From: Chloroflexota bacterium
GTDB lineage: Bacteria; Chloroflexota; Dehalococcoidia; Lucifugimonadales; Australimonadaceae
Direction of reading: 5' to 3'
NCBI GenBank assembly: GCA_022561985.1
Contig: JADFQE010000016.1
Span: 1 to 33,102, forward strand
Length of the DNA: 33,102 bases
Position numbers and translations under genes: made by a program. Of this stretch, positions 1 to 6,935 are shown piece by piece; position 1 is the stretch's first letter; the number at the start of each line of letters is the position of its first letter. The notes beneath the pieces were generated by a model, which searched no databases, was not told the DNA's origin, and saw nothing but the letters and a program-made list of their open reading frames with translations.

Positions 1-565
1 AGTAGCCGTGCAGCCATTCGAGGTGCACCGGGTCGAGCGAGTTCTCCATGCACTGGAGCCAGTTGCAGGGCAGGTCCGCCAGCGCGATGTCGGCCCAGCC
101 GTTCTCCCACATGAAGGGCTCGAAGCGCGGGAGCAACGGGACCGGCTGCGGCCCCATGTACGCGAAGATGAGGCCGCCGAGCACTTCGACGGAGTAGCCG
201 GCGAGCTTCACCTTCTCCTTGAAGCGCCCATCCGGGTGCACCGTCTCCTCGAAGGGCTGCTCGATGCACTGACCGGTCTCGTCGTAGAGCCAGCCGTGGT
301 ACATACACCGCAGCCCGTGGTCCTCGGGGATGCCGTAGGCCAGGTTCACGCGACGATGCGCGCAGAGGCGGTCGATGAGGCCGATGGTGCCCGAGCGGTC
401 CTTGTAGAGCACGAGGTCCTCGCCGAGCAGGCGGACCTCCTTCGTGGGACGCTCATCGAGCTCGGTCGCGGCGGCGATCGGGTGCCAGTAGCGGCGCATG
501 AGCTCACCCATGGGCGTGCCCGGGCCGACGCTGGTCAGCCGCGTGTTCTCCTCGACGGATAGCAT
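1..565 (-). CDS. Rieske [2Fe-2S] aromatic ring-hydroxylating oxygenase, N-terminal part (cut by window edge)
   Basis: My reverse-strand translation from the ATG at 565 gives 188 residues before the window ends, so the C-terminal catalytic domain is missing. A Rieske cluster site is visible as C68-A-H70 and C87-M-Y-H90. It is followed by the start of the mononuclear iron site, N175-S-L-D178-P-V-H181-L-E-W-L-H186, typical of phthalate-dioxygenase-like oxygenase subunits. Such enzymes insert O2 into aromatic or related substrates using electrons from a reductase; no reductase is visible here. The start is supported by GGAGG seven bases upstream. The gene is divergent from the esterase at 808, and a large palindrome lies between them. 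The substrate cannot be told from the sequence. Confidence 0.9.
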   Translation of the reverse strand, partial: MLSVEENTRLTSVGPGTPMGELMRRYWHPIAAATELDERPTKEVRLLGEDLVLYKDRSGTIGLIDRLCAHRRVNLAYGIPEDHGLRCMYHGWLYDETGQCIEQPFEETVHPDGRFKEKVKLAGYSVEVLGGLIFAYMGPQPVPLLPRFEPFMWENGWADIALADLPCNWLQCMENSLDPVHLEWLHGY

Positions 566-646
566 CGCATCGCCTCCTTCTCTCGCACCCTGGCGATCAC
601 ACCTGGCCACGCCGTCCCGGCTATGGGCTAGCCGGGGTCGTCCGCG

Positions 647-678
647 CGCGGGATTCCAGCGCGCGCTGGAATCCCGCG
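647..678. repeat. Perfect 32-bp palindrome in a divergent intergenic region
   Basis: The arm CGCGGGATTCCAGC (647-660) and its exact reverse complement (665-678) flank a self-complementary GCGC. The whole 32 bp is therefore one uninterrupted palindrome. It sits between two divergent gene starts (565 minus, 808 plus), so it terminates neither gene. It could be a regulator-binding site, a cruciform-forming repeat or a dispersed palindromic element. Its role is unknown. Confidence 0.8.
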
Positions 679-766
679 TAGTTTACCGCATCGTCCACCA
701 TCTGCTAGAGCGCGAACGGGGCTGCCCTAGGGTCCCGCCGGGCCACGACGGCTCCGCCCTCGTGCG

Positions 767-772
767 TATAAT
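767..772 (+). promoter_or_regulatory. -10 box (TATAAT) of the esterase gene
   Basis: A consensus TATAAT lies 35 bases before the ATG at 808, leaving room for a leader of about 29 bases with a GGAAGGAG ribosome site. I see no convincing -35 box, so this may be a -10-driven or activator-dependent promoter. Confidence 0.5.
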
Positions 773-807
773 CGCGTTCCCGGACGATGCCGGGAAGGAG
801 AAGCCGG

Positions 808-1752
808 ATGCCCCTCGACCCGCAAGCCAAAGCCGCCCTCGATCTGCGCGCGGGCGCTCCGCCCATCGAATCGCTCACGCCCACCCAGGCCCGCGCCCAG
901 TTCGACGCGGCGCCGCGTCTGCCGGGGCCCGACGTGGCGAAGGTCGAGGACCTCCGCGTGCCAGGCGACGGCGTCGAGGTGCCGGTCCGCGTCTACACGC
1001 CGTCGGCAGACGGCCCGGTGGGTGCGCTCGTGTGGCTGCACGGCGGCGGCTGGGTGCTCGGGAGCATCGAGACCACCGACGCGACGTGCAGGGCGCTGGC
1101 CAACGAGGCGGGATGCATCGTCGTCTCGGTCGAGTACCGGCTGGCGCCGGAGGCGAAGTTCCCGCTGCCGCTCGACGACACTTTCGCGGCCACGGCCTGG
1201 ACGGTGGAGCACGCGGCGGCACTCGGCGTCGACCCGGGAGCGGTCGCGGTCGGCGGCGCCAGCGCGGGCGGGAACCTGGCGGCGGCCGTGACGCTGATGG
1301 CCCGCGACCGCGGCGGTCCGGCCCTCGCGCACCAGCTGCTCGTGTATCCGGCGGTCGGAAGCGACGACTCGAGCCAGTCCTTCCGCGACAACGGCGAAGG
1401 CTACGGACTCGACCGCACGACGATGGACTGGTATTGGAGACACTACGTGCGCGACGACGTGGACGCGGCGAACCCCCTCGCGGCCCCGCTGCTTGCCGAG
1501 GACCTGTCCGGCCTGCCCCCCGCGCTCATCATCACCGCCGAGTACGACCCGCTGCGCGACGACGGCGAGGCGTACGCCGGCCGGTTGCAGCGGGCCGGCG
1601 TCGAGACGACGTGCTCCCGGTACGACGGTATGATCCACGGTTTCTTCAGCGCGGGCGCACCGGTCGACCGGACGTGGGACGCCATCGCCGAGGCGGCGGC
1701 TGCGCTACGCGCCGCGTTCGTCAAGGTCAAGGGCATAGCCCTTGACCCGTAA
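808..1752 (+). CDS. Alpha/beta hydrolase, hormone-sensitive-lipase (family IV) esterase
   Basis: A 314-residue hydrolase of short-chain esters. Visible are the oxyanion-hole motif HGGGW (about 78-82), the nucleophile Ser152 in G-A-S-A-G, Asp247 in EYDPLRDD and His277 in GMIHGF, in the order and spacing of family IV esterases. I chose the ATG at 808 over one at 787 because AAGGAG lies about eight bases upstream of it. No signal peptide is seen, so it is probably cytoplasmic. The last codons (KGIALDP) are encoded by a perfect 10-bp stem-loop that ends just before the TAA. The natural substrate is unknown. Confidence 0.92.
   Translation: MPLDPQAKAALDLRAGAPPIESLTPTQARAQFDAAPRLPGPDVAKVEDLRVPGDGVEVPVRVYTPSADGPVGALVWLHGGGWVLGSIETTDATCRALANEAGCIVVSVEYRLAPEAKFPLPLDDTFAATAWTVEHAAALGVDPGAVAVGGASAGGNLAAAVTLMARDRGGPALAHQLLVYPAVGSDDSSQSFRDNGEGYGLDRTTMDWYWRHYVRDDVDAANPLAAPLLAEDLSGLPPALIITAEYDPLRDDGEAYAGRLQRAGVETTCSRYDGMIHGFFSAGAPVDRTWDAIAEAAAALRAAFVKVKGIALDP
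1725..1747. terminator. Hairpin overlapping the 3' end of the esterase gene
   Basis: GGTCAAGGGC and GCCCTTGACC form a perfect 10-bp stem around the loop ATA, inside the last codons and two bases before the stop. There is no downstream T-run. Related AAGGGC-N3-GCCCTT hairpins occur at 1879-1895 and 3699-3715, so it may be a dispersed palindrome as well as a 3' stabiliser or terminator. Confidence 0.55.
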
Positions 1753-1786
1753 CAGGTAGCACCGCTGGCTCCCAGACTAACGCGAT

Positions 1787-1840
1787 CGTTCAGAGCAAGT
1801 GCCTGAACGGACGAGATTCTTCGCTTCGTTCAGAATGACA
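1787..1840. repeat. Intergenic repeat: CGTTCAG hairpin plus a dispersed-type 28-bp element
   Basis: CGTTCAG (1787-1793) pairs with CTGAACG (1803-1809) around a 9-base loop. It is followed at 1813-1840 by an element that reads, on the minus strand, TGTCATTCTGAACGAAGC and onward to GAATCTC. From memory, near-identical strings recur between genes in many unrelated bacterial genomes, including Chloroflexota. CGTTCAG occurs a third time inside it (1827-1833). No coding sense is seen. Confidence 0.5.
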
Positions 1841-1878
1841 ACGGGAGGACGGCGTCGACGGGCCTACCCCATGTGGGT

Positions 1879-1895
1879 CAAGGGCCACGCCCTTG
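1879..1895. repeat. AAGGGC-type hairpin upstream of the decarboxylase genes
   Basis: CAAGGGC-CAC-GCCCTTG forms a 7-bp stem, preceded by GGGT as in the hairpin at 1725-1747, so it looks like a second copy of the same element. It ends seven bases before the TATAAT box at 1902. Confidence 0.5.
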
Positions 1896-1901
1896 CTTGT
1901 T

Positions 1902-1907
1902 TATAAT
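1902..1907 (+). promoter_or_regulatory. -10 box giving a near-leaderless transcript
   Basis: TATAAT is separated by only nine bases from the ATG at 1917, and no Shine-Dalgarno sequence fits between them. The expected transcription start falls within about three bases of the start codon. lgt has exactly the same layout (28474-28489). Confidence 0.5.
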
Positions 1908-1916
1908 GCCGCTGCT

Positions 1917-2426
1917 ATGCACTGGGCGGACGCGATCATCGACGGCTTGCGGGCGCACGAGGCTTGGACCGTGCCCTACGTGCCGGATGCGGCGGGGTGG
2001 CAGGTCGTGGGCAAGCTCGTGGACGACCCCGCGTTCACCACCGTGGCAGCGACGCGCGAGGAGGAGGCCGTCGGCATCGCCGCTGGCGTCTACGCAGCGG
2101 GCAAGCGCGCCGCCGTCTTCATGCAGAGCTCGGGCTTCGGCAACACCGTGAACGCGCTCGCCCAGCTCTGCATCGTCAACCGCATCGCCGTGCCGCTGTT
2201 CATCGGCATGCGCGGCGGCCTCGGCGAGTTCAACGCGGCTCAGATCCCGCCGGCCCAGGCCGTCCCGCGCATCCTCGACGCGCTCTCCATCCCGCACTAC
2301 GCGCCGGAGCGGGAGGAGGACGTGGCGGGCGTCGTCGACGGGGCGCTCCGGCTGTGCTACGCGGGCCGCGCGCCCGTGGCGGTCCTGCTGTATTCGACGC
2401 TGGTGGGGGCGAAGAGTGAGGCGTGA
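1917..2426 (+). CDS. ThDP-dependent decarboxylase, alpha subunit (sulfopyruvate/phosphonopyruvate decarboxylase type)
   Basis: A 169-residue protein with the N-terminal PYR-type domain of split ThDP decarboxylases. The key feature is the acidic run in ATREEEAVGIAAG (near residue 45), where one Glu activates the thiamine cofactor, followed by a QSSGFGN loop. In methanogens such subunits (ComD) pair with ComE to decarboxylate sulfopyruvate; related bacterial pairs act on phosphonopyruvate. The beta subunit follows, overlapping by 11 bases. I chose the ATG at 1917; a TTG at 1893 is in frame but lies within the upstream hairpin. No other coenzyme M or phosphonate gene is nearby, so the substrate is open. 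Confidence 0.85.
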   Translation: MHWADAIIDGLRAHEAWTVPYVPDAAGWQVVGKLVDDPAFTTVAATREEEAVGIAAGVYAAGKRAAVFMQSSGFGNTVNALAQLCIVNRIAVPLFIGMRGGLGEFNAAQIPPAQAVPRILDALSIPHYAPEREEDVAGVVDGALRLCYAGRAPVAVLLYSTLVGAKSEA

Positions 2427-2973
2427 GGAGGGCGTCCGTGCGCTGCTCGCGCGCGTCACGAACGAGCCCATCATCGCCAATCTGGGCCCGGCCACGGCGG
2501 ACCTGTTCGCGGCGGGGGACCGCGACGCGAACCTCTACTCCTTCGGCGGCATGGGGCTCGTCTCGTCCATCGGCTTGGGCGTGGCGCTCGCGGCGCCCGA
2601 TCGGCGCGTGTACGTGACCGACGGCGACGGCTCGCTGCTGATGAACCTGGGCTCGCTGGCGACCATCGCGGCGATGCGGCCGGTGAACCTCGTGCTCATC
2701 GTGTGGGACAACCACCAGTGGGCGGAGACCGGCGGACAGCCGACGCACACGGCCTGGGGCACGGACCTCGCGGGCATCGCGCGGGCCGCGGGCATCCCGC
2801 GCGTGGCGGCGGTCTCGACGATCGAGGCGTTCGAGGAGTCGCTGGATGCGGCGGCGCACGAGGACGGCCCCTGGTGCATCGTGGCCAGTATCGAGGAGCA
2901 CGGGCGTGCGCCGCGGCCGCGCGTGAACATCGAGGAGAACCTGCTGCGCTTCAGGCGGACCTTCGGGACGTAG
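2416..2973 (+). CDS. ThDP-dependent decarboxylase, beta subunit (sulfopyruvate/phosphonopyruvate decarboxylase type)
   Basis: A 185-residue partner of the preceding gene, carrying the C-terminal PP domain. The ThDP/Mg site is visible as GDGSLLMNLGSLATIA (about 75-90) ending at the DN of VWDNHQW. The GTG start at 2416 overlaps the alpha gene by 11 bases, which suggests translational coupling and equal subunit production. No strong Shine-Dalgarno site is seen. The C-terminal part (WGTDLAGIARAAGIP) is conserved in the ComE/phosphonopyruvate decarboxylase family. Acetolactate-synthase-type enzymes are an alternative, but those are single long chains. Confidence 0.86.
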   Translation: MRREEGVRALLARVTNEPIIANLGPATADLFAAGDRDANLYSFGGMGLVSSIGLGVALAAPDRRVYVTDGDGSLLMNLGSLATIAAMRPVNLVLIVWDNHQWAETGGQPTHTAWGTDLAGIARAAGIPRVAAVSTIEAFEESLDAAAHEDGPWCIVASIEEHGRAPRPRVNIEENLLRFRRTFGT

Positions 2974-2985
2974 CTGCTCTGCAGC

Positions 2986-3636
2986 CTACCTGCTGCCGAA
3001 ACCGAAGCCCATGCCTCCCCGGCGCCCACCTCGGTCTTCGAAGAAGTCCAGGTCGATGGCGATGGCGGCCGCGAGCACGGTCCAGCGCATGGACTCCGAG
3101 AGCGGCGGCTGGGCCGAGGGCTCGCCGTCGGAGGGCGTGAACTCCACGTGGAAGGTGTCCGCGCGCGTGAACATCTCCCGGCCGACGCCGCTCCACTGCT
3201 TGGTGATCTTGCCGACGTCCTCGCCGTTCCGCCTGAGCCAGAAGGTGTTCGGCCGGAGCATAGGACCGTGGACCTCCACGGGATCCCCCTGCCCGTCCGA
3301 GAGGTCGAAGCGCCGGCCGAGGGCCTTGAAGCGGCGGTCCACCCGGCCAGCCGGCGCGCCCCCTGGGCCCGCCAGCACGAGGTGGGAGAGGAACCAGTAG
3401 AACTTGCGGCTCGCCGTGAGCTGCACCGCGCCCTGGGGGTCCACCACCTTGATGGAGAGCGGACGGTGGTTCCCCAGGAGCTGGCGCACCATGAAGCCGG
3501 AGTCCTCGTAGGCGAACAGGATCTCCGTGCCGTCTGGATCGAGGATCCGGTACCGGTTGTTCGTCTCGATGCCGGTGAAGACCTGGATGGGCTCCACCTG
3601 CTGCTGCACCGTGACGCTTGCATATGACTCAAGCAT
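2986..3636 (-). CDS. LURP-one-related / phospholipid scramblase-like protein
   Basis: A 216-residue protein that I recognise as the scramblase/LURP-one tubby-like beta-barrel fold. Features are FTGIETNNRYRILDPDG near 20-37, a central LRPNTFWLRRNGEDVGKITKQW stretch of strands, and a single hydrophobic C-terminal helix (MRWTVLAAAIAIDLDFF), normally the core of the barrel in this fold. The tail is Gly/Arg-rich (GGRRGGMGFGFGS). Bacterial members have no firmly established function. It ends 12 bases from the stop of the convergent decarboxylase gene. The ATG at 3636 has only a weak G-rich upstream site. Confidence 0.75.
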   Translation of the reverse strand: MLESYASVTVQQQVEPIQVFTGIETNNRYRILDPDGTEILFAYEDSGFMVRQLLGNHRPLSIKVVDPQGAVQLTASRKFYWFLSHLVLAGPGGAPAGRVDRRFKALGRRFDLSDGQGDPVEVHGPMLRPNTFWLRRNGEDVGKITKQWSGVGREMFTRADTFHVEFTPSDGEPSAQPPLSESMRWTVLAAAIAIDLDFFEDRGGRRGGMGFGFGSR

Positions 3637-3698
3637 GGCACCCCCGTACGCGGCTGAGCGCCGGCCCGGCCGCTCTAGCCGCGCGGCAGCGAGTGGGT

Positions 3699-3715
3699 GA
3701 AGGGCTGTGCCCTTC
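3699..3715. terminator. Hairpin at the glnA stop codon
   Basis: GAAGGGC-TGT-GCCCTTC (7-bp stem, 3-base loop) shares its last base with the glnA stop codon (complement of 3715-3717). On the minus strand it directly follows the gene. It lacks a T-tract. It belongs to the AAGGGC/GCCCTT hairpin group also seen at 1725 and 1879. Confidence 0.5.
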
Positions 3716-5145
3716 TAGGCGTCGAAGGTCAGGTGGAACTCGTACGGGTGTGGACGCAGGCGGATCTCATCGACCTCCGTCTCCCGCTTGAAGGCGATGT
3801 GCCCCTCGATCAGGTCCTTGGTGAAGACGTCCCCCTCCGTCAGGAAGTCGTGGTCGGCCTCCAGCGCGTTCAGCGACTCCGCCAGGCTGCCCGGGACCTG
3901 CCGGAGCTTCGCGAGCTCCGCCGCCGGGAGCGTGTAGAGGTCCTCGTCGACGGGCGCGCCCGGGTCGGTCTTGTTCCGGATGCCGTCGAGGCCGGCCATC
4001 AGCATCGCCGAGAACGCCAGGTATGGGTTCGCCGTCGGGTCGGGCGGGCGGAACTCCACACGCTTCGTCTTCGGCTCGGAGAAGTACATGGGGATGCGGG
4101 CCGCGGCGCTGCGGTTGCGGGCCGAGAGCGCCAGGATGGTCGGCGCCTCGAAGCCGGGCACGAGCCGCTTGTAGGAGTTGGACGTCGGCGCCAGGAACGC
4201 CATCAGCGCCGGGGCGTGGGCGAGCAGCCCACCGACGTAGTGCAGGCCAAGCTCGCTGAAGCCCGCGTAGCCGTCGCCGGCGAAGAGCGGGTCGCCGCCC
4301 TTCCAGATGCTCTGGTGGACGTGCATGCCGGTGCCGTTGTCCCCGAAGAGCGGCTTGGGCATGAAGGTGGCGACCTTCCCGTAGCGGCCGGCGACGTTCT
4401 TGACCACGTACTTGTAGGCCATGACGTTGTCGGCCATCTTCAGCAGCTCGTCGAACCGCATGTCGATCTCGCCCTGACCGGCGGTTGCGACCTCGTGGTG
4501 GTGCTTCTCGACGATGATGCCGTAGCGTGCCATCTCCCGGGCGCACTCGCTGCGGATATCGGTGAACGTGTCGACCGGCGGCACGGGGAAGTAACCCCCT
4601 TTGTACCGCGGCTTCATGCCGAGGTTGGGGCCTCCCTCGTCCAGCGTCAAGCTCTCGCCCGAGCGCCAGATGCCCTCTTCCGAGTCGACCTCGTAGAAGC
4701 CGGTGTTGGCCGTCTGGCCGAACCGCACGGAGTCAAAGATGAAGAACTCGAGCTCGGGCCCCCAGAAGGAGACGTCGCCGATGCCGGAGTCCCTGAGGTA
4801 CTGCTCGGCCTTCTGAGCGACGTAGCGGGGGTCCCGCGGGTAGGCGTTGCCCGTCATCGGGTCGCGGACGCTTGCGACGATGCTCGCCGTGCGGTGCATG
4901 AACGGGTCCACCACCACCGTGGCCGGGTCCGGGATGAGGAGCATGTCCGACTCATTGATGGCCTGGAACCCCCGGATGCTCGATCCGTCGAAGCCGGTGC
5001 CCTTGATGAAGAGGGCGTCGTCGACCTCGCCGATGGGCAGCGTCACGTGCTGCCACGTGCCGGGCACGTCGGTGAACCTGATGTCCAGCTCATCGCAGTC
5101 GTTGTCCTTCATGAGCTTGAGGACGGGGTCTGCTTCCTTGGCCAT
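3715..5145 (-). CDS. glnA: Glutamine synthetase, type I
   Basis: A 476-residue enzyme making glutamine from glutamate, ammonia and ATP, assembling as a cytoplasmic dodecamer. Class I motifs are all present: FDGSSIRGF (residues about 52-60), the Mg/ATP region KPLFGDNGTGMHVHQS, NSYKRLVPGFEAP and RSAAARIP. Tyr404 in DLYTLPAAE matches the adenylylation tyrosine of the GSI-beta group, so control by GlnE is possible; no glnE or glnB is in the window. The start has GGAGGAG about eight bases upstream. The cyclophilin gene lies 74 bases upstream on the same strand and may be cotranscribed. Length is normal. Confidence 0.98.
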   Translation of the reverse strand: MAKEADPVLKLMKDNDCDELDIRFTDVPGTWQHVTLPIGEVDDALFIKGTGFDGSSIRGFQAINESDMLLIPDPATVVVDPFMHRTASIVASVRDPMTGNAYPRDPRYVAQKAEQYLRDSGIGDVSFWGPELEFFIFDSVRFGQTANTGFYEVDSEEGIWRSGESLTLDEGGPNLGMKPRYKGGYFPVPPVDTFTDIRSECAREMARYGIIVEKHHHEVATAGQGEIDMRFDELLKMADNVMAYKYVVKNVAGRYGKVATFMPKPLFGDNGTGMHVHQSIWKGGDPLFAGDGYAGFSELGLHYVGGLLAHAPALMAFLAPTSNSYKRLVPGFEAPTILALSARNRSAAARIPMYFSEPKTKRVEFRPPDPTANPYLAFSAMLMAGLDGIRNKTDPGAPVDEDLYTLPAAELAKLRQVPGSLAESLNALEADHDFLTEGDVFTKDLIEGHIAFKRETEVDEIRLRPHPYEFHLTFDA

Positions 5146-5219
5146 GTCGTCGACTCCTCCTGATACGAGTACGAGCTATATGAGGATGGGCGGGTCTGAG
5201 GGTGGGCGGGTCCGGACCC

Positions 5220-5828
5220 CTAGGGGCCCGCCTCGACGATCTCGATCTTGTTGAGCGCGTCGCCCGCACTCAGGCTCAGCAGCACGTCCATCCCCTCGGT
5301 CACCTGGCCGAAGACGGAGTGCTTATCGTCGAGGTGGGGCGTCGGCACGTGCGTGATGAAGAACTGGCTGCCGTTGGTGTTCGCGCCGGCGTTCGCCATC
5401 GACAGGATGCCCGGCTTGTCGTGGCGCAGGCTCGGGTCGAACTCGTCGGCGAACTGGTAGCCGGGCCCACCGCGCCCGGTGCCCTCCGGGTCGCCGCCCT
5501 GGGCCATGAAGTCCGCGATCACCCGGTGGAAGGTGATGTCGTCGTAGAACCCCTCGCGGGCGAGGAACACGAAGTTGTTGACCGTGTTCGGCACCTTCTT
5601 GGCGAACAGCTCGACGACGATGTCGCCCTTGGCCGTCTTGAAGGTGGCCGTGTAGGAGGCGTCGGGGTTGATGGTGAGCGGCGGGGGGGCCTTGTACTGC
5701 GTCAAGATCTTCTCTCCTGTCGTCGTGGCACGCGTTGGCGCGGATGTCGGCGCTTGGTCGCTGCCGCACGCAGCGGCCGCCAGCGCGAGGCCCGCGAGCA
5801 CGAGAAGAGTGGTGAGGTATTTCCACAT
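5220..5828 (-). CDS. Cyclophilin-type peptidyl-prolyl isomerase, lipoprotein
   Basis: A 202-residue predicted lipoprotein that catalyses proline cis/trans isomerisation outside the membrane. It starts with a short hydrophobic signal ([20 protein letters not shown]), with Cys21 as the lipid-bearing residue. A Thr/Ser/Pro linker follows, then a cyclophilin domain showing the active-site string [19 protein letters not shown], a later [16 protein letters not shown] and HSVFGQV. I chose the ATG at 5828; upstream in-frame sequence to 5912 is Arg-rich and would bury the signal peptide. The stop codon is the centre of a CCCCTAGGGG palindrome. Same strand as glnA. Confidence 0.93.
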   Translation of the reverse strand: MWKYLTTLLVLAGLALAAAACGSDQAPTSAPTRATTTGEKILTQYKAPPPLTINPDASYTATFKTAKGDIVVELFAKKVPNTVNNFVFLAREGFYDDITFHRVIADFMAQGGDPEGTGRGGPGYQFADEFDPSLRHDKPGILSMANAGANTNGSQFFITHVPTPHLDDKHSVFGQVTEGMDVLLSLSAGDALNKIEIVEAGP

Positions 5829-5981
5829 GCGAGAGGCCCTGCGGCACGTTGGTCGAGTCAGCGCCAGCGTGCGCCACAGGCAGAGAGTACGGGATTGCGC
5901 ACGGGGCGACAACGCCCTAGACGGGGGTAAGTGAAAAACGTAACAGAGTCGTAACGTGGAGGTGGCGGGCGGGCTGGCCGC

Positions 5982-6716
5982 CTAGCGCAGGTTCATGATC
6001 GGGTTCAGGCTCTGCGGGATGACCTTCTCGATGACGAGCGGCGTGCCTTGGACCGGACTGATCTCCACCCCGAAGGTGTTGTAGTTCGTGAGCAGGTCGC
6101 CGGAGGCGTCGATGAAGGGGTCGTCCGTGTCCGTCCCCAGCGCGTAGTAGAGCCCGTGGGTGTTGTCGTACTTGTAGTCGCTCAGCCAGATCGTCAGGAC
6201 GGCCTTCTCCGTCGGCTCCAGCGAGAAGTCCCCGTCGTTGGTCCCGCTGAAGGCCACCGTCCAGGCAGCGTTGCTGATCACCTGCTGCTGGTCGATGAAG
6301 TTGATCACCAGCGAGCTCGTGTCGCCGCTGGGTTCGAGGCTCTTGTTGGTCGCGTTGAGCTGATAGGCGGGCGTGAGGTCGATGGCGATGCCCTGGAGGG
6401 CGACGCCGATGGTGACCGCGATGCGCACGGCGGCATCCACGCGGTCGGACGTGGTGGACGCGAGGCCATCGATGTCGACGGCGCCCGTGTACGCGATGGT
6501 GTTCCCAGCGATGGTGATGGACGAGCGCACCTCGTCGACCGCGGCGTTCACGGACTCGTTCGCCTTCTGGGAGGAGTAGATGCCCGCCGTGAGCACGGTA
6601 TAGGCGAAGACCGATGCGACCACGACGAACGCGATCAGGATGATTGCCGTCTCAAGTCCCGTGATGCCGCGCTGGTTATTCAACCGGCCCTCCAGTGGAG
6701 CTCCCATGATCGTCAC
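5982..6716 (-). CDS. arlB: Archaellin (archaeal-type flagellin), copy 1
   Basis: A 244-residue filament subunit of the archaellin family. The short basic leader ends in QRG and is followed directly by ITGLETAIILIAFVVV, the class III signal peptide recognised by archaellin/prepilin peptidases (cleavage after Gly). The hydrophobic helix forms the filament core. The rest is a beta-rich outer domain with Asn-rich sequons such as NATNKS and NDGDFS. Archaella are reported in some Chloroflexota. The GTG at 6716 is favoured by AAGGA six bases upstream; an ATG at 6707 is an alternative. It lies downstream of copy 2, 219 bases away. No motor or platform gene is visible here. Confidence 0.9.
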   Translation of the reverse strand: MTIMGAPLEGRLNNQRGITGLETAIILIAFVVVASVFAYTVLTAGIYSSQKANESVNAAVDEVRSSITIAGNTIAYTGAVDIDGLASTTSDRVDAAVRIAVTIGVALQGIAIDLTPAYQLNATNKSLEPSGDTSSLVINFIDQQQVISNAAWTVAFSGTNDGDFSLEPTEKAVLTIWLSDYKYDNTHGLYYALGTDTDDPFIDASGDLLTNYNTFGVEISPVQGTPLVIEKVIPQSLNPIMNLR

Positions 6717-6833
6717 TCGGTGTCCTTACTCTGGGCTCTGGGCCCTGGGCTCTGGCCCCTGGGATCGGTCCGCCGGCCACCGCACCCGCATCTCTGCGCA
6801 AGACCCGCCTCCCTCAGCGATGGGGGGGCCGCG

Positions 6834-6885
6834 GGCAGTCCGGGGGCGCGTGCTCCGGTGGCGAGCGGCGCACCCCCGGACTGCC
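6834..6885. terminator. Large hairpin between the two archaellin genes
   Basis: GGCAGTCCGGGGGCGCG (6834-6850) pairs with CGCACCCCCGGACTGCC (6869-6885) with one mismatch around an 18-base loop. It lies downstream of archaellin copy 2 on the minus strand and could reduce read-through into copy 1, giving unequal expression. No T-tract follows. Confidence 0.6.
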
Positions 6886-6903
6886 GTATGCGGCCGGATC
6901 CGC

Positions 6904-6921
6904 CCGGCGGCGAGCCGCCGG
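6904..6921. terminator. Compact GC hairpin just after archaellin copy 2
   Basis: CCGGCGGC-GA-GCCGCCGG is a perfect 8-bp inverted repeat lying 15 bases past the copy 2 stop on the minus strand. With the larger hairpin at 6834-6885 it makes a double structure between the archaellin genes. Confidence 0.5.
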
Positions 6922-6935
6922 CGGCCGGGCCGGTG

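Noticed and set aside
8-562. Long plus-strand open frame at the left edge
   Set aside because: It is antisense to the Rieske gene, whose cluster and iron ligands are clear; high GC creates long shadow frames.
3697-5163. 488-codon plus-strand frame
   Set aside because: Exact antisense of glnA, with Arg/Val-rich composition and no family character.
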